A stretch of DNA of 64,000 nucleotides from Candidatus Dojkabacteria bacterium. Lineage in GTDB: Bacteria; Patescibacteria; Dojkabacteria; SC72; JAFGCJ01. Position numbers and translations under genes: made by a program. The stretch lies in the NCBI GenBank assembly GCA_016932785.1, contig JAFGCJ010000002.1, positions 434,001 to 498,000 of the forward strand. The letters are read 5' to 3'. Positions within the stretch are counted from its first letter, which is position 1, and the number at the start of each line of letters is the position of its first letter. Shown piece after piece: positions 8,953 to 18,478 of the stretch. The notes under the pieces were generated by a model that was given only the letters and a program-made list of their open reading frames with translations, searched no databases and had not been told where the DNA came from.

Positions 8953-8958
8953 ATTATA
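8953..8958 (-). promoter_or_regulatory. -10 box of the XRE-GAF gene, leaderless spacing
   Basis: A perfect TATAAT followed by exactly 9 nt and then the ATG of the regulator gene, the same geometry as at cutA. This argues for initiation at or just before the start codon. Confidence 0.55.
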
Positions 8959-9008
8959 TAACAACAACATTAATCATATAAATCCCATACCCTAAACTGA
9001 AACAGTGC

Positions 9009-9014
9009 TACAAT
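9009..9014 (+). promoter_or_regulatory. Extended -10 box of rlmN
   Basis: TACAAT preceded by TGC, ending 7 nt before the rlmN ATG. The same TGCTACAAT sequence appears at the serS leader promoter. Confidence 0.5.
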
Positions 9015-9021
9015 ATAGCCT

Positions 9022-10056
9022 ATGCAATACTTCGACCTAGGAACCATAGACAAAATACAAAACTACAGACAAAAGCAACTCAATAACGGAATCTTTAAGC
9101 AACTTGTATATTCTATCGACGAAATTCAAACACTACCTCAGAGTATCAGGGAGAAAATTAAATCAAAACTGTCATTTCCATCACTTAGACAAGTCAAAGA
9201 GGCGCAATCCCAGGATAAATCCGCACTAAAGGTGCTTCTTGAATGCCTCGACGGAAAACAAATTGAATCAGTACTGCTAAGTCACGAAGATGGCAGAAAA
9301 ACAGTCTGCATATCAACTCAGATCGGATGTCCCATGGGATGTAAATTCTGCGCGACAGGACAAATGGGGTTTACAAGAAATCTCACCCACCAGGAAATAG
9401 TCGACCAGGTACTCCATTTTGCAAGACTCCTCGCGAAAACTGAAAAGAGAATATCTAACATCGTATTTATGGGAATGGGAGAACCTCTTCTGAATCTAAA
9501 TAACGTTATCTCCGCTACAGAGATTCTTACCGACGCAGAGCAGTTCGGAATTGGTTCAAGAAGAATCACTCTATCCACCGTGGGTCTTATCAAACCTATG
9601 AGAGAATATTTTAAAAAATTTCCACAGGTTAACCTTGCCATCAGTCTTCACTCCGCCAATCAAAAGAAAAGAAAGCTTCTCATGCCCAAAGCCTCAACAA
9701 CTTCAATCGACGACCTTATAAAATATATCAAGTATCATATCCAGAAATACAATCGCAGAATCACACTTGAATACTCATTAATTGAAAACTTTAATGATTC
9801 TCCGTCAGATGCCAAAGAAATAGAAAACCTTATTTATTCGGTATCCCCCGACGCTGCAAAGCTTATACACATAAACCTCATACCTTACAATGAGATAAAC
9901 GGTATTAAGTTCAAGGCATCACCAAGACACAGAGTTAATGAATTTAGACGAGTCCTTGCCGAGCTTGGGATTAATGCAACAGTCAGGAAAAGTCTTGGGC
10001 AAGACAAAAAGGCTGCATGTGGAATGCTCAAAACTACCTCAAAGAAACATAAATAA
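9022..10056 (+). CDS. rlmN: Dual-specificity 23S rRNA/tRNA adenine-2 methyltransferase RlmN (radical SAM)
   Basis: Methylates C2 of A2503 in 23S rRNA and A37 in some tRNAs. The 344-residue protein has the radical-SAM cluster CPMGCKFC near residue 108, the GMGEPLLNLNNV motif near 155, SLHS near 207, and the second catalytic Cys late in the protein in KKAACGML near 335. The length is typical. A TGC-TACAAT extended -10 box ends 7 nt before the ATG and there is no ribosome-binding site, so the mRNA is probably leaderless. Confidence 0.96.
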   Translation: MQYFDLGTIDKIQNYRQKQLNNGIFKQLVYSIDEIQTLPQSIREKIKSKLSFPSLRQVKEAQSQDKSALKVLLECLDGKQIESVLLSHEDGRKTVCISTQIGCPMGCKFCATGQMGFTRNLTHQEIVDQVLHFARLLAKTEKRISNIVFMGMGEPLLNLNNVISATEILTDAEQFGIGSRRITLSTVGLIKPMREYFKKFPQVNLAISLHSANQKKRKLLMPKASTTSIDDLIKYIKYHIQKYNRRITLEYSLIENFNDSPSDAKEIENLIYSVSPDAAKLIHINLIPYNEINGIKFKASPRHRVNEFRRVLAELGINATVRKSLGQDKKAACGMLKTTSKKHK

Positions 10057-10164
10057 TCCCTTCACGTAAGCAGATCTTCATGCCACTTGCAAAGACCAGG
10101 ACAAATAGTTTATTATGAAATGATACCCCAACCGACCTGCCCATTAATTTCGCTGATCAATTAC

Positions 10165-10467
10165 ATGGCACATTTTGGTGATCCATTTTCCGTTCTAGCC
10201 AAGAAAGATAAACTTACAAAGAGCGAACTCATTAGAGCAATCAGACTTATGGTTGCTGCAGAATATGAAGCTGTTCAATTGTATACACAGCTAGCTGAGT
10301 CAATTGACGACAAACTTTCACAGGAAGTTCTTCTAGATATCGCCGACGAAGAAAAAGTCCACGCTGGAGAGTTCCTCAGGTTATTAAAGGAGCTAGATCC
10401 GGAAGAATTCAAACACTACAAAGAAGGAGAGGACGAAGTAGCAGAAATAATAGAGAAGACAAGCTAA
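10165..10467 (+). CDS. Ferritin-like / rubrerythrin-type small diiron protein
   Basis: A short two-helix ferritin-like protein. With the start at ATG 10165 it is 100 residues: LTKSELIRAIRLMVAAEYEAVQLYTQ (Glu ligand in the first helix) then VLLDIADEEKVHAGEFLRLL with an E-x-x-H ligand pair in the second, followed by an acidic tail. Similar short proteins in archaea and bacteria are encapsulated-ferritin-like or rubrerythrin-like and store or detoxify iron. Upstream in-frame starts at TTG 10087 and ATG 10120 would add a Cys-containing leader that does not look like the family. It follows rlmN by about 100 nt. Confidence 0.8.
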   Translation: MAHFGDPFSVLAKKDKLTKSELIRAIRLMVAAEYEAVQLYTQLAESIDDKLSQEVLLDIADEEKVHAGEFLRLLKELDPEEFKHYKEGEDEVAEIIEKTS

Positions 10468-10497
10468 GGAGCTACATTTCTATTTATCTAACGCTAA

Positions 10498-11475
10498 TTA
10501 TTGAATCTTATCATTTCCTGAAACAAAAGGTATACCAGTGAGTGACTGAACATGGAACTCACTCACCCTATACACTCTGAGGAACTTGCTTCTACCGTCA
10601 CGAACGTCATCATCCTTCCGCCGGTGTCCAAAAGTTACACTGGGCATTTCAGAGAACTCTAAAGCCAAAAAACCTGTCAAACCTCTTACTCTTAAAAAAG
10701 AAAGCCCTACCATTATAATCTTCGAATTAACCTCTCCCATATTCGGTCCTGGAATATGTAATCCCAGACCAACAGTGCTGACGAAGTTTCCTCTAAGACC
10801 GTATCCAAAACCATCTCTACGGTACCCGTCCCTACCAGTGCTAAGGGAGCCGCTTTGCATTCTAACCCAGTGCAAACGTTCATCCTGACCAAAACCATTG
10901 GGCACCCTCACTGCTATATCAACTACATTCGGAACTAAACTCGTCAATGCATATTCTCCACTATTCGAGAAGGTTATAACCAAAAGTCGGCCACTATTTA
11001 AATCTTCCAACCCCTCCACTCCATCTTCAAATAAAGCTCCTAAATCAACATTCACTCTTCGAGATAAAACAGGTTCATCTTTATTTAAATATGGGCCAAA
11101 CCCAACAATGATGTTTCGAGAGAGAATATCATATCCAGTAGTAACTCCGACAAAAGTAGTAGACCTGCATTCAGCGCACCTGATTGGATAATAACCACCA
11201 AGAGCTAAACCTGTTCTCTCATCAGCTGTATTGACCCCAGGAGCAAAGAAATGGACATCAGGCCGTTCTCCTTCGCCTTTATATTCAAAGGAAAGAGGTG
11301 AACCATCACGTCTGGTAATTTTACCAGGCTCTATTCCTGCCAAGATTTGTCCCGCCATTGAAATAGCTTCAGATGAATCATACCCGCGAAGGGCTTCTAG
11401 AGTTGCGAGGGCATCGTCTCCACGCCCTTTCATACTCTCAAGCCTACTTGAAAATCCGTTTTCTTCTGCTGCCAC
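10498..11475 (-). CDS. Hypothetical protein of unknown family
   Basis: 325 residues from a GTG start. I do not recognise the family. It has no signal peptide or transmembrane segment, is rich in Gly, Arg and Ser, and has one CxxC-like knuckle (RCAECRST near residue 100). The C-terminal half alternates short beta-like stretches (SKIIMVGLSFLRVRG, TGFLALEFSEM) suggesting a soluble beta-rich protein. Codon choice uses more CGN arginines and looks slightly less AT-rich than its neighbours. It is convergent with the ferritin-like gene and about 90 nt from the next gene on the same strand. Confidence 0.6.
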   Translation of the reverse strand: MAAEENGFSSRLESMKGRGDDALATLEALRGYDSSEAISMAGQILAGIEPGKITRRDGSPLSFEYKGEGERPDVHFFAPGVNTADERTGLALGGYYPIRCAECRSTTFVGVTTGYDILSRNIIVGFGPYLNKDEPVLSRRVNVDLGALFEDGVEGLEDLNSGRLLVITFSNSGEYALTSLVPNVVDIAVRVPNGFGQDERLHWVRMQSGSLSTGRDGYRRDGFGYGLRGNFVSTVGLGLHIPGPNMGEVNSKIIMVGLSFLRVRGLTGFLALEFSEMPSVTFGHRRKDDDVRDGRSKFLRVYRVSEFHVQSLTGIPFVSGNDKIQ

Positions 11476-11568
11476 AATTCATCAAGAAAAAGTTACCGGG
11501 CAAATATTATGGGGCAGTATACCTAATAGGCATCAGTACTTACAAGAATCGAAAAACTTAATATATCG

Positions 11569-11844
11569 CTACTTCTTCAATTCCTTCTTCAAGCTCTCAA
11601 TATCATCCTTTGTTGCAACACCGATCTCGGATAAAACATTCTTAACGCCTTCGCGAATTCTTTTATCCAAATCTTTTCCCTGTTTGGAGATGTCTGACCA
11701 TACTTCGTCAGCCACTTTTCTGCCTTCCTCAGGAGTTATTTTTTCTTCCTTTTGCATTTTTGTCATGAACTCGTCGAGCTTTTCCTTTGTTATCTCATAC
11801 GTTCCGATACCAAAAAGAATAGATTTCTTTACTAGGTCAACCAT
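11569..11844 (-). CDS. Phasin-like small coiled-coil protein
   Basis: 91 residues, highly charged and almost entirely helical: an N-terminal hydrophobic helix (LVKKSILFGIGTYEITKEKLDEF), then KITPEEGRKVADEVW and a C-terminal IGVATKDDIESLKKELKK. The GxGxYE-T-x-E-K start and the terminal TKDDIESLKxEL pattern are those of the phasin / polyhydroxyalkanoate-granule regulator-like family widespread beside UbiB kinases. It overlaps the stop of the UbiB-like gene by 8 nt, so the two are probably co-expressed. No PHA synthase is visible, so the role here is probably not storage. Confidence 0.7.
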   Translation of the reverse strand: MVDLVKKSILFGIGTYEITKEKLDEFMTKMQKEEKITPEEGRKVADEVWSDISKQGKDLDKRIREGVKNVLSEIGVATKDDIESLKKELKK

Positions 11845-13471
11845 AATTAGCTCTTTTAAGAATTAAAATAGAAAACACTATAGTAACTATTATAGCAAGA
11901 ACCCAGATATAGCGTAAACTGACGACATCCAATACACCCGAAAATGAGAGCGCAAAAACACCAAAAAGAACAAGAATTAATAGAAATCCTGTCAACATAA
12001 TTATTAAAATATTTTGACTGATTCCAGAAGGCTCTTTCTTGTAAGAACTAAGATCAAAGCCCTCCTCAGAAGATTTTTCAAGAATTTTTTCAGCCGAATC
12101 CAACAATTTCGCTGCAACAGTAGGAAACTTTGATGCCACCTCGGCATATTTATACATAGCTCTGACAAGATTGGAATCCGAAAATCTATCGGCAAATTCC
12201 TCAATAGATTTTTTCTGGAAAAATGGTGCAATCTCAGTAAAGGGATCCAAATCAGGAGCAAGCTTAAGAGCTATTCCATCCATGGTCACAAACTGCTTGG
12301 AAAACAAAACCACATCAACAGGCCATTCTATTCCATTTTTAGATCCTATATAGAGAAGTTTTACCATAAATTGTGTGAATCCTATATCACCTATACTTGA
12401 CCCAGAATATTTCAGAATAAAATCACTCAGTTCTTGCCTAAGAATCTTAACCTTTTCATTTCCTATCTTTTCATCAATTGTCAAAACCACATCGACAATT
12501 TTCTGAATCTCACCTGAATTTACAGCATTAACGATATCTCTAATCTTATCCTGAATGAATTTGTTCAAATTACCGACAATACCGAAGTCTATAAGACAAA
12601 TTCTATCATCGTTATCCACTATTACATTAGCAGGATGTGGATCACCATGAAACAGTCCACCTTCAAAGTTCTGTATCACCATAACCTTAAAACATTTCTG
12701 AATCAGCTCTCTGGTATTAAAGGTTCGTCCTTTCACTTTGACTATGCCCTCATCATCATTTTTCTTATTTTGCATTATCTCGTCCAGAGAAACCCCATTA
12801 ATAAACTCCATAACAAGCACTCTGGAGGTCGAATATTCTCTATATGGCCTAGGAATTCGAAAATCTAGATTGTCCTTATATTTAAATCGAAATTTCTCCA
12901 TATTCCCAAGTTCCACCATGTAATCAAGCTCCTTGACTGTCCACTTCTCAAATTCTTCTAGTATTTCAGGAATACGATAATACCGAACAGCCTCAAACAC
13001 CTTAGCCAATCGAACAACTTTCTTGAATATACTTATATCCTTCTTTATCTTCGAGGTCACCCCTGGACGCCTGACCTTGATAGCAACAACGTCACCATTT
13101 TTCAACATTGCCTTGTACACCTGGCCGATAGAGGCTGCGGCAATAGGCTTTTCATGGAACTTCTGAAAAAGTTGTTTGATAGGAATACCAACTTCTCTTT
13201 CAATTCTTTCTTTGGCAACTTCATCGTCAAAAGGCTCACCATCATCTAAAAGACCTTGCAATTCCATACAAACCTCAGAGGGCAGTAAGTCGAACCTAAC
13301 ACTAAGCATCTGACCGAATTTAATAAAGGCCGGACCAAGATTCTCAAGTTTCTTGCGAAGATATTTCCCAAAAGCCTCTTTATTTTTTTTAGACATAGCG
13401 TTCAGCCCCCTACCTTTATAGGCAATCTCAGTAAGTGCAGCCAGAATTGTAATGAAGCGGTCAATTTTCAT
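11837..13471 (-). CDS. UbiB/ABC1/AarF family atypical protein kinase-like protein
   Basis: 544 residues. The N-terminal KxGQ region (GPAFIKFGQMLSVRFDLLP near residue 50), the A-rich loop in place of the P-loop (AAASIGQVYKA near 110), the ion-pair Lys in VAIKVRRPG near 130, the catalytic GDPHPANVIV near 275 and the metal-binding DFG near 292 are all present. The C-terminus carries two transmembrane helices (about 485-540). Family members act in quinone/lipid metabolism as ATPases; no ubiquinone genes are present, so a lipid-related role is possible. It runs in series with the phasin-like gene. Confidence 0.92.
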   Translation of the reverse strand: MKIDRFITILAALTEIAYKGRGLNAMSKKNKEAFGKYLRKKLENLGPAFIKFGQMLSVRFDLLPSEVCMELQGLLDDGEPFDDEVAKERIEREVGIPIKQLFQKFHEKPIAAASIGQVYKAMLKNGDVVAIKVRRPGVTSKIKKDISIFKKVVRLAKVFEAVRYYRIPEILEEFEKWTVKELDYMVELGNMEKFRFKYKDNLDFRIPRPYREYSTSRVLVMEFINGVSLDEIMQNKKNDDEGIVKVKGRTFNTRELIQKCFKVMVIQNFEGGLFHGDPHPANVIVDNDDRICLIDFGIVGNLNKFIQDKIRDIVNAVNSGEIQKIVDVVLTIDEKIGNEKVKILRQELSDFILKYSGSSIGDIGFTQFMVKLLYIGSKNGIEWPVDVVLFSKQFVTMDGIALKLAPDLDPFTEIAPFFQKKSIEEFADRFSDSNLVRAMYKYAEVASKFPTVAAKLLDSAEKILEKSSEEGFDLSSYKKEPSGISQNILIIMLTGFLLILVLFGVFALSFSGVLDVVSLRYIWVLAIIVTIVFSILILKRANYG

Positions 13472-13507
13472 ATATCTATGAAAACAGAATTCGGAAAAGA
13501 TAGCAAA

Positions 13508-14296
13508 TCAAATGTCGAAATCGAGAACGAGGGGATAATGATCGGATACTTTAGCTTCTAGAACTTCAAATCCTTTCACCCTAACCTGATCATTTACAAA
13601 AATATAATCATCAACACGAAGTCCCTTATCTATCTCGTCCTCAAAATCAGGCCTCGTCGCTTTTATCCCATATTCCTTAATCATGTTTCGAAACGATCCA
13701 TTCATAATCCCAACGGACTCACAGGAAGGGTCAAGATTGAAATCACCGACAATACATACCGGCAGATTTGCTCCGCCAAAATTATCTACTATAAACTGAG
13801 ACTGAGCTACTGTTCTCTCGTCACCCATCTTATCCTGAGTCCAAATCCCATGTAAATGACCCAGCCTTACACTGTTACCATTAAAGTCAATGGTAACATC
13901 CTGTATTGCTCTTCCATGATCCTCCTTCTTCCAGTTCGTCCAATCAAGAGCTAGTGAATACTCTTTATAGTAATGCATGTTTTTTGCCTCCAAAAAAGGA
14001 TATTTTGACAAGATATAATTACCCTGCTCAACTAAACCTTCAAAATTCTCTATCATTTTATTTCCATGCTTGATTGCTTCACATATCCAAAGAGGCCCAA
14101 AGAAAGAATACCCATATGTCGAAGAAAGAGCATCATCAATAACCTGTTTCGATCTAAATTTCTCTTTTACACTATCCTGGAAGTGCCGAGTGACCTCCTG
14201 AAGACATATTACATCACAATCAAGCTCTTTAAGATATTTTGCCACTTCTGAAGCATTATCCAAGCGAATTCCAACATTTAGACTCACAATATTCAT
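13508..14296 (-). CDS. Endonuclease/exonuclease/phosphatase (EEP) superfamily protein
   Basis: 262 residues with the complete EEP motif series: MNIVSLNVG at the start, CLQEV (metal-binding Glu) near residue 35, HLHGIW near 145, GDFNLDP near 182 and SDHYPLVLDF at the C-terminus. No signal peptide. Family members range from AP endonucleases to phosphodiesterases; the sequence is not clearly ExoIII (no DNA-binding loop signatures I can identify), so substrate is left open. It is 36 nt upstream of the UbiB-like gene on the same strand. Confidence 0.85.
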   Translation of the reverse strand: MNIVSLNVGIRLDNASEVAKYLKELDCDVICLQEVTRHFQDSVKEKFRSKQVIDDALSSTYGYSFFGPLWICEAIKHGNKMIENFEGLVEQGNYILSKYPFLEAKNMHYYKEYSLALDWTNWKKEDHGRAIQDVTIDFNGNSVRLGHLHGIWTQDKMGDERTVAQSQFIVDNFGGANLPVCIVGDFNLDPSCESVGIMNGSFRNMIKEYGIKATRPDFEDEIDKGLRVDDYIFVNDQVRVKGFEVLEAKVSDHYPLVLDFDI

Positions 14297-14320
14297 ATCT
14301 AATACAACAATTATCTAAAT

Positions 14321-14893
14321 CTACTGTGCATACCAATCGCCAGGATCGATATTTTCAACATTTTGACCGGAACTAACCGTAACAACAATCTTCGAGTGCG
14401 ATGGACAACTAGCCTCCAAACCACACGTTACAAATTCAGTATAGTAAGCCTTGTATGTATCCCCGGGAACCTGTGCATAAACATAGTACGAACCATCTGG
14501 TACATCGATATAGTACCCATATCCAAATTGCGCTTGAGCATCAAGAAATATGTCTGTGGTGCAAGTCTCACCTCCTCCATTATTTGGCTCGGCACAGATT
14601 TTCATACCATCAGGGATTGCTTCACTAGGATAGCTCACCGAACCAGATATTCTTCCATTCTGAGGTACTGAAGTCTGATCATCGTCATCTGTTTGAGAGT
14701 CAGAATCTGTGTCCAAGTTCGTATCTTCATCAGAATCGTCCACCGTAGACTCAACGGAATCCCCACCATCATCGGAATCTTCGGTCTCCTTCCCAAAAAG
14801 AAGAATACCTATGGTAACAGCAGATCCACATATACATAGCAGTAGAACAACTGCCAAAATAACAATTACTACTGTCTGTCCTTTCCCTTTCAT
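14321..14893 (-). CDS. Membrane-anchored surface protein with Asp/Ser linker
   Basis: 190 residues: one N-terminal transmembrane anchor (about 8-32), a ~45-residue linker made almost entirely of Asp, Ser, Thr and Glu (about 38-75), and a compact Gly/Tyr-rich outer domain (about 80-190) with four Cys (ICAEPN, GETCTTD, VTCGLEASC) that could form two disulfides. The GRISGSVSYPS start of the domain resembles carboxypeptidase-regulatory-like beta domains. Extracellular role unknown; similar anchor-linker-domain designs recur at 21344 and 44814. Confidence 0.65.
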   Translation of the reverse strand: MKGKGQTVVIVILAVVLLLCICGSAVTIGILLFGKETEDSDDGGDSVESTVDDSDEDTNLDTDSDSQTDDDDQTSVPQNGRISGSVSYPSEAIPDGMKICAEPNNGGGETCTTDIFLDAQAQFGYGYYIDVPDGSYYVYAQVPGDTYKAYYTEFVTCGLEASCPSHSKIVVTVSSGQNVENIDPGDWYAQ

Positions 14894-15039
14894 TTATATT
14901 TCTAATTAAATTATATCGTCAATATTAATAATAACTTAGCAAATGCAAGTAAGCAAATTTTTACTTTCCAGAGCCGAAGTCAGAAAGACAGAAACAAAAA
15001 GATGTATAATACACCAAACCAAAATCATTATTTCTGTAA

Positions 15040-16023
15040 ATGAAGATCACAGTTATAGGAGGTGGTACAGGCACCTCAGCAGTACTCAACGCAATAAAAC
15101 ACTATCGAGACCTAAAAATCAGTGTAATTGTGAATATGACCGACGAAGGTGGCAGCAATAAGGTCATCAGAGACGATTTTGGACTTTTACCACTCAGTGA
15201 CCTCAGAAAATCAATAATTGCATTATCCGAAGACAATCAGGACGAAATACTGAGAAAGCTCTTTATCTACAGGTTCTTAAAAGGCAAAGGCCTTTCCGGA
15301 CATACTCTCGGGAACTTAATAATGACTGCACTTTCTGACATCACCGGATCAGAAACAGGTGCCATCGATGCAGTTTGCAAGATTTTTGATGTTATTGGAG
15401 ATGTTATTCCTGTAACACTGGATAAGGTTAGACTTGTAGCTGAATATACTGACGGAACTAGAACAGTAGGAGAACACCTAATAGATGAACCAAAGAATGA
15501 CAAAACAATAAGTAAGTTTTATTCTACTCCTATACCAGAAGCGAACCCTAAAGCTATCAAAGCAATAGAAAAAGCAAATTTTGTAATTATAGGGCCAGGA
15601 GATCTTTATACCAGCACAATAGCAAACCTCATCACTAATGGAATACCACAGGCCCTACAAAAGACTGCCGCTAAGAAAATTTTTATTTCAAACCTAGTAA
15701 CTCAAAAAGGACAGACAAGAGGTATGGAACACAACGATCTCCTCAAAACAATCGAAAACTTCTCGAAAACCAAGATGGATTACACAATAATCAACAAAGG
15801 TAAGATTCCTCAAGAAGCATTAAAAGCATACACGAAAAGAGGAGAAACTGTTCACAAAGGAAATATAAAGTCGAACAAGAATCTAAAGGTCATTACAGAA
15901 AATATCGTCTCACATAAGTTTCTTCCTCAGCACAAGGACGACAAGCTTAAAAGAAGTCTTGTCCGTCATGACCCAGACAAGCTCGGCACAGTTCTCTACA
16001 GCATATTCAAGGGAATAATTTAG
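15040..16023 (+). CDS. yvcK: YvcK/CofD-like protein (gluconeogenesis factor family)
   Basis: 327 residues with the family start MKITVIGGGTGTSAVLNAI, VNMTDEGGSNKVIRDDFGLLPLSD near residue 40-60, SGHTLGNLIMTAL near 95, IIGPGDLYTSTIANL near 188 and SNLVTQKGQT near 220. YvcK proteins bind UDP-sugars and control cell-wall precursor allocation in Gram-positives. glmS, which supplies the glucosamine precursor, lies ~560 nt away on the opposite strand, which fits a wall-related role. A TATAAT at 15004-15013 region precedes it by about 30 nt. The gene ends 1 nt before the convergent CarD-like gene. Confidence 0.92.
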   Translation: MKITVIGGGTGTSAVLNAIKHYRDLKISVIVNMTDEGGSNKVIRDDFGLLPLSDLRKSIIALSEDNQDEILRKLFIYRFLKGKGLSGHTLGNLIMTALSDITGSETGAIDAVCKIFDVIGDVIPVTLDKVRLVAEYTDGTRTVGEHLIDEPKNDKTISKFYSTPIPEANPKAIKAIEKANFVIIGPGDLYTSTIANLITNGIPQALQKTAAKKIFISNLVTQKGQTRGMEHNDLLKTIENFSKTKMDYTIINKGKIPQEALKAYTKRGETVHKGNIKSNKNLKVITENIVSHKFLPQHKDDKLKRSLVRHDPDKLGTVLYSIFKGII

Positions 16024-16024
16024 A

Positions 16025-16510
16025 TCAGGAGACTCTAAGGTCGTACTTCTTTACACGATCCTCTCCTAAGACCACCTTAACCTCTGATTTAACAAACTTC
16101 ATTGCTGATTCTAGATGCCCTCTTAAAGTATATCCAAGTATACGGTCTTCCTCCTCTTTCTTCTTCTTAAGCGCAAGTAGCATGTTCACAACCTCGATGG
16201 CATCTGAAAATTTTCCTGACCCAAGCTTTTCTTCAGACAAACTATCGGCTGCTGTTGCTATATTTTTAGAAACTCTTACTGTTTTACCAAGTTTCTTCAA
16301 AATACTAGACATTTTATTTTTTGAAATTGGATACCGAAGGCCCAGGCTTTCAGCATTATCAGATGGGATAGATACAACAAGAGGATCATCAAAAAACTCG
16401 ATCTTCAGATATTCCCTTTTGTCATCCTGGTCAGCCTCGAATTTGTCGACAATCTTTCCAACTCCATGTATAGGATAGACAACAGTCTCGCGTTTCTTAA
16501 ACATAAGCAA
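16025..16510 (-). CDS. CarD family transcriptional regulator
   Basis: 161 residues with the CarD/TRCF RNA-polymerase-interaction domain at the N-terminus (KKRETVVYPIHGVGKIVD, then REYLKIEFFDDPLVVSIPSDNAESLGLRYPIS) and a helical C-terminal DNA-binding part (KKKKEEEDRILGYTLRGHLESAMKF). CarD binds RNAP beta and stabilises open promoter complexes, usually as a global regulator of rRNA and housekeeping promoters. The first ATG (MLM) and the ATG at 16504 are both possible starts. It converges on yvcK. Confidence 0.88.
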   Translation of the reverse strand: MLMFKKRETVVYPIHGVGKIVDKFEADQDDKREYLKIEFFDDPLVVSIPSDNAESLGLRYPISKNKMSSILKKLGKTVRVSKNIATAADSLSEEKLGSGKFSDAIEVVNMLLALKKKKEEEDRILGYTLRGHLESAMKFVKSEVKVVLGEDRVKKYDLRVS

Positions 16511-16584
16511 AACACTATGATAAAGATAGTACCTACAATTATACCATAAAAACGATATTTTTTAAACCTCCACGCAGGCTGAAA

Positions 16585-18351
16585 CTACTTTACAGTGACA
16601 CTTTTGGCAAGATTTCGAGGCTTGTCCGGATCATAGCCCAATTCCAGCGCCAAGAAATAAGAAACCAGCTGAAACGGTATTACATTCGATATACAACTTG
16701 CAACACCAACATCAGGAGTTGCAATAAACTCATCGAAGAGCTCATTTTCTACCTGCCCCACACCTATAAGCCATGCCCCTCTTGCCTTGACCTCTGCTGC
16801 TGCAGAGATAATATTTTCTTTTTCTTCATCCTTGCCAATCAAAACGAAAACCGGAGTCCCCTTTTCGATTAAAGCTATTACACCATGCTTGAGTTCGCCT
16901 CCCGCAAATCCCTCAGCATGAAGGTACGATATCTCCTTTATCTTCAGAGCAGACTCCAAAGTAATATAATAATTTTGACCTCGGCCAAGAATAAATGCAT
17001 GGTCAGATTTTTTTAACTTTCTCGAAAGATCGCGAATTCTCTCAAAAAGCTTATCGGAAAAATAGGACTGAAGCATGTCAGATAGACAATAAATAGATTT
17101 TTTTGCCTCATCATATTTTCCAGCAATGGCGCAAGACACCAAAAGTGACCAGGATAGCTTTGCCGAAAAAGCCTTAGTGGAGCAAACACATATCTCTGGT
17201 CCTGATCTCACAAAAAACGGCATATCTGAAATTCTCGTCAGGGTAGAACCAAGCATATTTACAATACTCGCAACCTTTGCTCCCCTTGAGATCGCAAATT
17301 CAACCGCCTCAACAGTATCAGCCGTTTCACCACTCTGGCTATAAGCAATAATCAAATCATTCGGTGAGAATAAATCCCTATAGCTATCTACCTCATAAGA
17401 TTTAAGCTCTACAGCCTTGACTCCAGCTATTTTACGTAAAAAATAGGCTGCCTGACCTGCCTCATAGCTGGCAGTACCGGCACCAATAGTATAGACCGTA
17501 GATGATTTTTTCACGGTACCTATTAGCGGTTCCAATTCCTTCATTGAGTATTGAACCGCACTTCTTACAGTGTCTTTTTGTTCAACTATCTCCTTTAGCA
17601 TAAAATGGTCATATCCACTCTTATCAACATCAACATCGAGATTCTCAAGTTCTTCAATAGTAAAATCAATTTTCTTCCCCGATTCTGCATCAAACACTGA
17701 AATCTCACCATCCTTGTATTCCACAATTTCTCCATCATTAATAAACACTACCCTACTTGTTTTATCTGCAAAAGAAAGTGTATCAGAAGCGAAAAAGTAC
17801 TCACCACTACCCACCCCCACAACAAGCGGTGATCCATTTCTAACAGCAATAACATGATCGATCTTACTCGACAAAACAACTATAGTATTTCTGCCTTCCA
17901 AATCAAGAAATGCTAACCTTACAGCTTCTCTAAGATCTGAGACTGACTTCAGTTTATCCTCAACAAGCCTCACAATGACTTCTGTATCTGTTTCCGAAAT
18001 AAATTCAAAATCCTCATTAATAAGGTTTTTCTTCAAATCCTGGTAGTTTTCTACAATACCGTTTTGAGCAAGAACAAAGCTCTTATCCGTTGAAAAATGA
18101 GGATGAGCATTCACCTCCGTAACTCCGCCATGAGTAGCCCACCTCGTATGACCAACGCCAATATGTGATTCTGGCCACTCCCCGACATCAAGATCACCTA
18201 TCGCTCCGACCTTCTTCGTTACTTCAATCTCTCCCTCTTTCACAACAGCAATACCCCAAGAGTCATAGCCTCGATACTCAAGACGTTTCAAACCATTAAC
18301 GATCTTACCTGCGGCACCGGATTTACCGACATAACCAAAAACCCCACACAT
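16585..18351 (-). CDS. glmS: Glutamine--fructose-6-phosphate aminotransferase (isomerizing)
   Basis: First step of UDP-GlcNAc synthesis. 588 residues: N-terminal class-II glutaminase with Cys1 exposed after Met removal (MCGVFGYVG), TRWATHG near residue 70 and QNGIVENYQDL near 97; then two SIS domains (IGAGTASYEAGQAAYF near 290, YSQSGETADTV near 340, GRGQNYYITLESALKIKE near 450), ending in the conserved KPRNLAKSVTVK. Complete and normal length. No glmS ribozyme signature is visible in the 130 nt upstream. Confidence 0.97.
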   Translation of the reverse strand: MCGVFGYVGKSGAAGKIVNGLKRLEYRGYDSWGIAVVKEGEIEVTKKVGAIGDLDVGEWPESHIGVGHTRWATHGGVTEVNAHPHFSTDKSFVLAQNGIVENYQDLKKNLINEDFEFISETDTEVIVRLVEDKLKSVSDLREAVRLAFLDLEGRNTIVVLSSKIDHVIAVRNGSPLVVGVGSGEYFFASDTLSFADKTSRVVFINDGEIVEYKDGEISVFDAESGKKIDFTIEELENLDVDVDKSGYDHFMLKEIVEQKDTVRSAVQYSMKELEPLIGTVKKSSTVYTIGAGTASYEAGQAAYFLRKIAGVKAVELKSYEVDSYRDLFSPNDLIIAYSQSGETADTVEAVEFAISRGAKVASIVNMLGSTLTRISDMPFFVRSGPEICVCSTKAFSAKLSWSLLVSCAIAGKYDEAKKSIYCLSDMLQSYFSDKLFERIRDLSRKLKKSDHAFILGRGQNYYITLESALKIKEISYLHAEGFAGGELKHGVIALIEKGTPVFVLIGKDEEKENIISAAAEVKARGAWLIGVGQVENELFDEFIATPDVGVASCISNVIPFQLVSYFLALELGYDPDKPRNLAKSVTVK

Positions 18352-18478
18352 ACTTAAACAACTAAATTTAAAAACACTACGAAAAAAGTAAACGTTATTC
18401 TCTCACTTTTCTCACATTTTATAAATTTCAAAGAAGATCTGGTAAAATACTCAAGTCAAATCACTTCAATCTAGTAAC

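Noticed and set aside
18352..18478. glmS ribozyme upstream of glmS
   Set aside because: The 127-nt gap is AT-rich and lacks the ribozyme core; it is also shared with a divergent gene's promoter.
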